Assembly: GCA_023630585.1 (NCBI GenBank)
Contig: CM042553.1
Span: 2,195,020-2,259,019 of the forward strand
DNA length: 64,000 nt
Direction of reading: 5' to 3'
Source of the DNA: Cranoglanis bouderius
Lineage: Eukaryota > Chordata > Actinopteri > Siluriformes > Cranoglanididae
How positions within the stretch are numbered: the first letter of the stretch is position 1; each line of letters opens with the position of its first letter. This document shows positions 62,360-64,000 of the stretch, piece after piece. The position numbers and the translations under genes were made by a program. Below the pieces are notes generated by a model. It was not told the origin of the DNA. It did not search any database and saw nothing but the letters and a program-made list of their open reading frames with translations.

Positions 62360-63123
62360 GCATTCACGCGCACAGTAACTGGGATTTAAAACTGTGATGA
62401 AAAAATGCTGAATAAGCTGTTGGACAGATATAATACACTGGGTGTTGCGCGCGCCATATCTCTTCTCTTTGTGCTCTAACTGTAATGAACGCGGAGCGAG
62501 ACTCGCCCATGATTTTCAAAATGCGAGGTTGCTTTAAAGCGCATCATTATGCGCTGAGGATGCGCATAAGCGCTTTGTGCCGCTCTGTATTGGAGCCTTT
62601 CATGCTATGCTTGTTTTGCGCAATGAAAGGTTATTAATATTTAGCCTGTTTATTTGGTTCTGTCGTATCTATCGTATCTGTTGCCCTGTTAAAAAGCCAC
62701 ACTGTACACCTCAAAGAAACGCATTTTAATTTTATAGTATATATCTATTTTGTACTAACTATTTATCACAAATGTATAGTAATTTGTATTTTTTAAATTA
62801 ACATTTTACCAGATTTAGCAGTGAGTACAAATGAATGGTACGTAATGTTAATAAAAATAAACTTTTGACTGTTGGATCTGTAAGGAATCATGCAGAAGCC
62901 AATCATGATTGAAATGATTTCTCTCCTACAGACAAGAGACATCCTGTTACATAGATACATAGATTTGAGTAATAGATTTGAGTCTCGCTCCGCGTTCATA
63001 ACAGTTAGAGCACAAAGAGAAGAGATATGGCGCGCGCAACACCCAGTGTATTATATCTGTCCAACAGCTTATTGAGCATTTTTTCATCACAGTTTTAAAT
63101 CCCAGTTACTGTGCGCGTGAATG
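62360..63123. repeat. Long inverted repeat, 145-bp arms
   Basis: The arm 62360-62504 (CATTCACGCGCACAGTAACT ... GGAGCGAGACTC) is repeated in inverted form at 62980-63123 with few mismatches. The spacer is 475 bp. GC-rich blocks such as TTGCGCGCGCCATATCTCTT occur in both arms. It probably is a non-autonomous DNA transposon; no target duplication was confirmed. Confidence 0.88.
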
Positions 63124-63407
63124 CTCTACAGGGATTCCCCTTATACCTCTGGGAGAGTGTAGTAATATCCAACACCTGTCTGGTGGGTTTTCAGCTTTTG
63201 TTTCTCATATTTTCATTGATCACCAATCTTTTAAGAAATGTGTGGTTATATTTAATACATTTGTTGGCATGGTTTCCATGTGGCTTTTTTCATCAAGTGT
63301 TTAGCACAGTGGTTAGCACATAATGTGAGGCCATGTTTTGTTTGCAAGAGTGTCTTTGAGCACTGATTTTTATATTTACACAATCATGTAACCATTTCTC
63401 ATTAAAT

Positions 63408-63614
63408 TTGTATAAATTTCAGGACAGTGATTTAGAGGAGAGTTATACAAGAGCAGTGAAACTGGGCATCCTTGAAGTCATGGAGGATGACCTTTCACAG
63501 GCAGCAAGGCAGGTATTTCTAAACTTCATCATCCTAGAGGGAACTTTGGTCATGGAGGACCTATCTGACTTTCCCACTATCATGGTGCTCTTTGGATTTC
63601 TCTATGCACTATAG
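63408..63614 (+). pseudogene. Fragment of a teleost multi-copy gene
   Basis: After an acceptor-like TTTCAG the frame reads DSDLEESYTRAVKLGILEVM, EDDLSQAARQ, then LEGTLVMEDLSDFPTIMVLF and GFLYAL before a stop. The LEGTxVMEDLxDxP ... LFGxLYAL ending is known to me from an uncharacterised fish family with many copies. GTATTT after AARQ could be a donor, but coding continues in frame. Family members continue past LYAL, so this is truncated. Confidence 0.4.
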
Positions 63615-63619
63615 TTTAT

Positions 63620-64000
63620 AGTTTCTATGCCAAAGCCGTTTCTGTCTTGAATACTGCAATAACTTAAACTGAACATCATGTGCATTGCTGTAGATGAGGA
63701 GTCCATCTCTGTTTTAAATACTGCAAAACCTTGAACTAAGTATCATGTTCTATGTTGATGAGTCGTGATAGTTCTAGCTTAAGCCTTGTTTTTGAAAACT
63801 GCTATAACCTATCTGAACAGCAGGCAGTAATGATGAAAATGAGTCATATATCTGATGTCGAACATGTGACTTCTGTGTGTAAATGTGTTTTTTTTTTTTT
63901 TTTTGTTTGTTTGTTTTAGATTCAGTAATCTGATTCAGAATTTAGATTATGCACCAAAAGGATTGCATTTCAATTTCGTTGTACTTGTACAATGACAATA
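63620..64000. other. Non-coding with T-rich run at 63886-63920
   Basis: No gene seen. Loosely repeated CTGTYTTGAATACTGCAA / CTGTTTTAAATACTGCAA segments at about 63641 and 63709 suggest a diverged tandem duplication. Confidence 0.4.

Overview
This window is nuclear DNA from a ray-finned fish. The evidence is the dense load of teleost-type transposons (many Tc1/mariner copies, Rex1/CR1-like LINEs, a Helentron, Ty3/gypsy elements and an endogenous retrovirus), GT-AG introns, CA/GT microsatellites and a teleost C-type lectin gene. I cannot name the species. I see no operons, CRISPR arrays, rRNA or tRNA genes. Most open reading frames are transposon remnants or shadows of them.

Layout. 1-3.6 kb: an interspersed repeat, a Tc1 end, a Tc1 copy with a deleted catalytic region, and a third Tc1 fragment. 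3.63-6.72 kb: a complete short LTR retrotransposon with 5-bp target duplications. It has a gag-only interior that carries a zinc finger closely resembling the N-terminal finger of methionine aminopeptidase 1. 7.6-9.16 kb: a near-complete Tc1 on the minus strand. 9.5-14.9 kb: LINE and Tc1 debris. 15.46-20.97 kb: the best host gene of the window, a five-exon secreted lectin with two C-type lectin domains; introns 1 and 2 are filled with transposons. 21.2-25.7 kb: a Tc1, a LINE endonuclease fragment and featureless AT-rich DNA.

25.8-32.1 kb: a decayed Helentron (OTU peptidase, PIF1-like helicase and endonuclease pieces, possibly an RPA-like ORF), interrupted by a 1-kb foldback element and by a Tc1. 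32-39 kb: an LTR-like stretch, fragments of a multi-copy fish family (acidic exons plus zinc-finger or recombinase-like part), more Tc1 pieces and several hairpins. 40.09-45.05 kb: a full-length Gmr1-like Ty3/gypsy element, with SCAN-like gag and integrase upstream of reverse transcriptase, broken by a few lesions. 45-52.5 kb: LINE debris, a SET-domain gene fragment, a decayed multi-exon fish family gene on the minus strand, a minisatellite carrying CRE palindromes, and a hAT-like zinc-finger exon.

53.22-61.57 kb: an 8.35-kb endogenous retrovirus on the minus strand, with LTRs about 97% identical by eye and a 5-bp duplication. No pol can be seen. Instead a 1025-codon open frame joins a gag-like N-terminus with a PPPY motif to an envelope. 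A long 5' region carries several small ORFs, duplicated modules, two tandem-repeat blocks and a hydrophobic leader exon with a strong splice donor. 61.6-64 kb: a MITE, a long inverted repeat and a fragment of another multi-copy fish gene.

The strongest candidates for new biology are the METAP1-finger LTR element, the pol-less retrovirus with its gag-env frame and remote leader exon, and the mirror-order zinc motif duplicated in its small ORFs.
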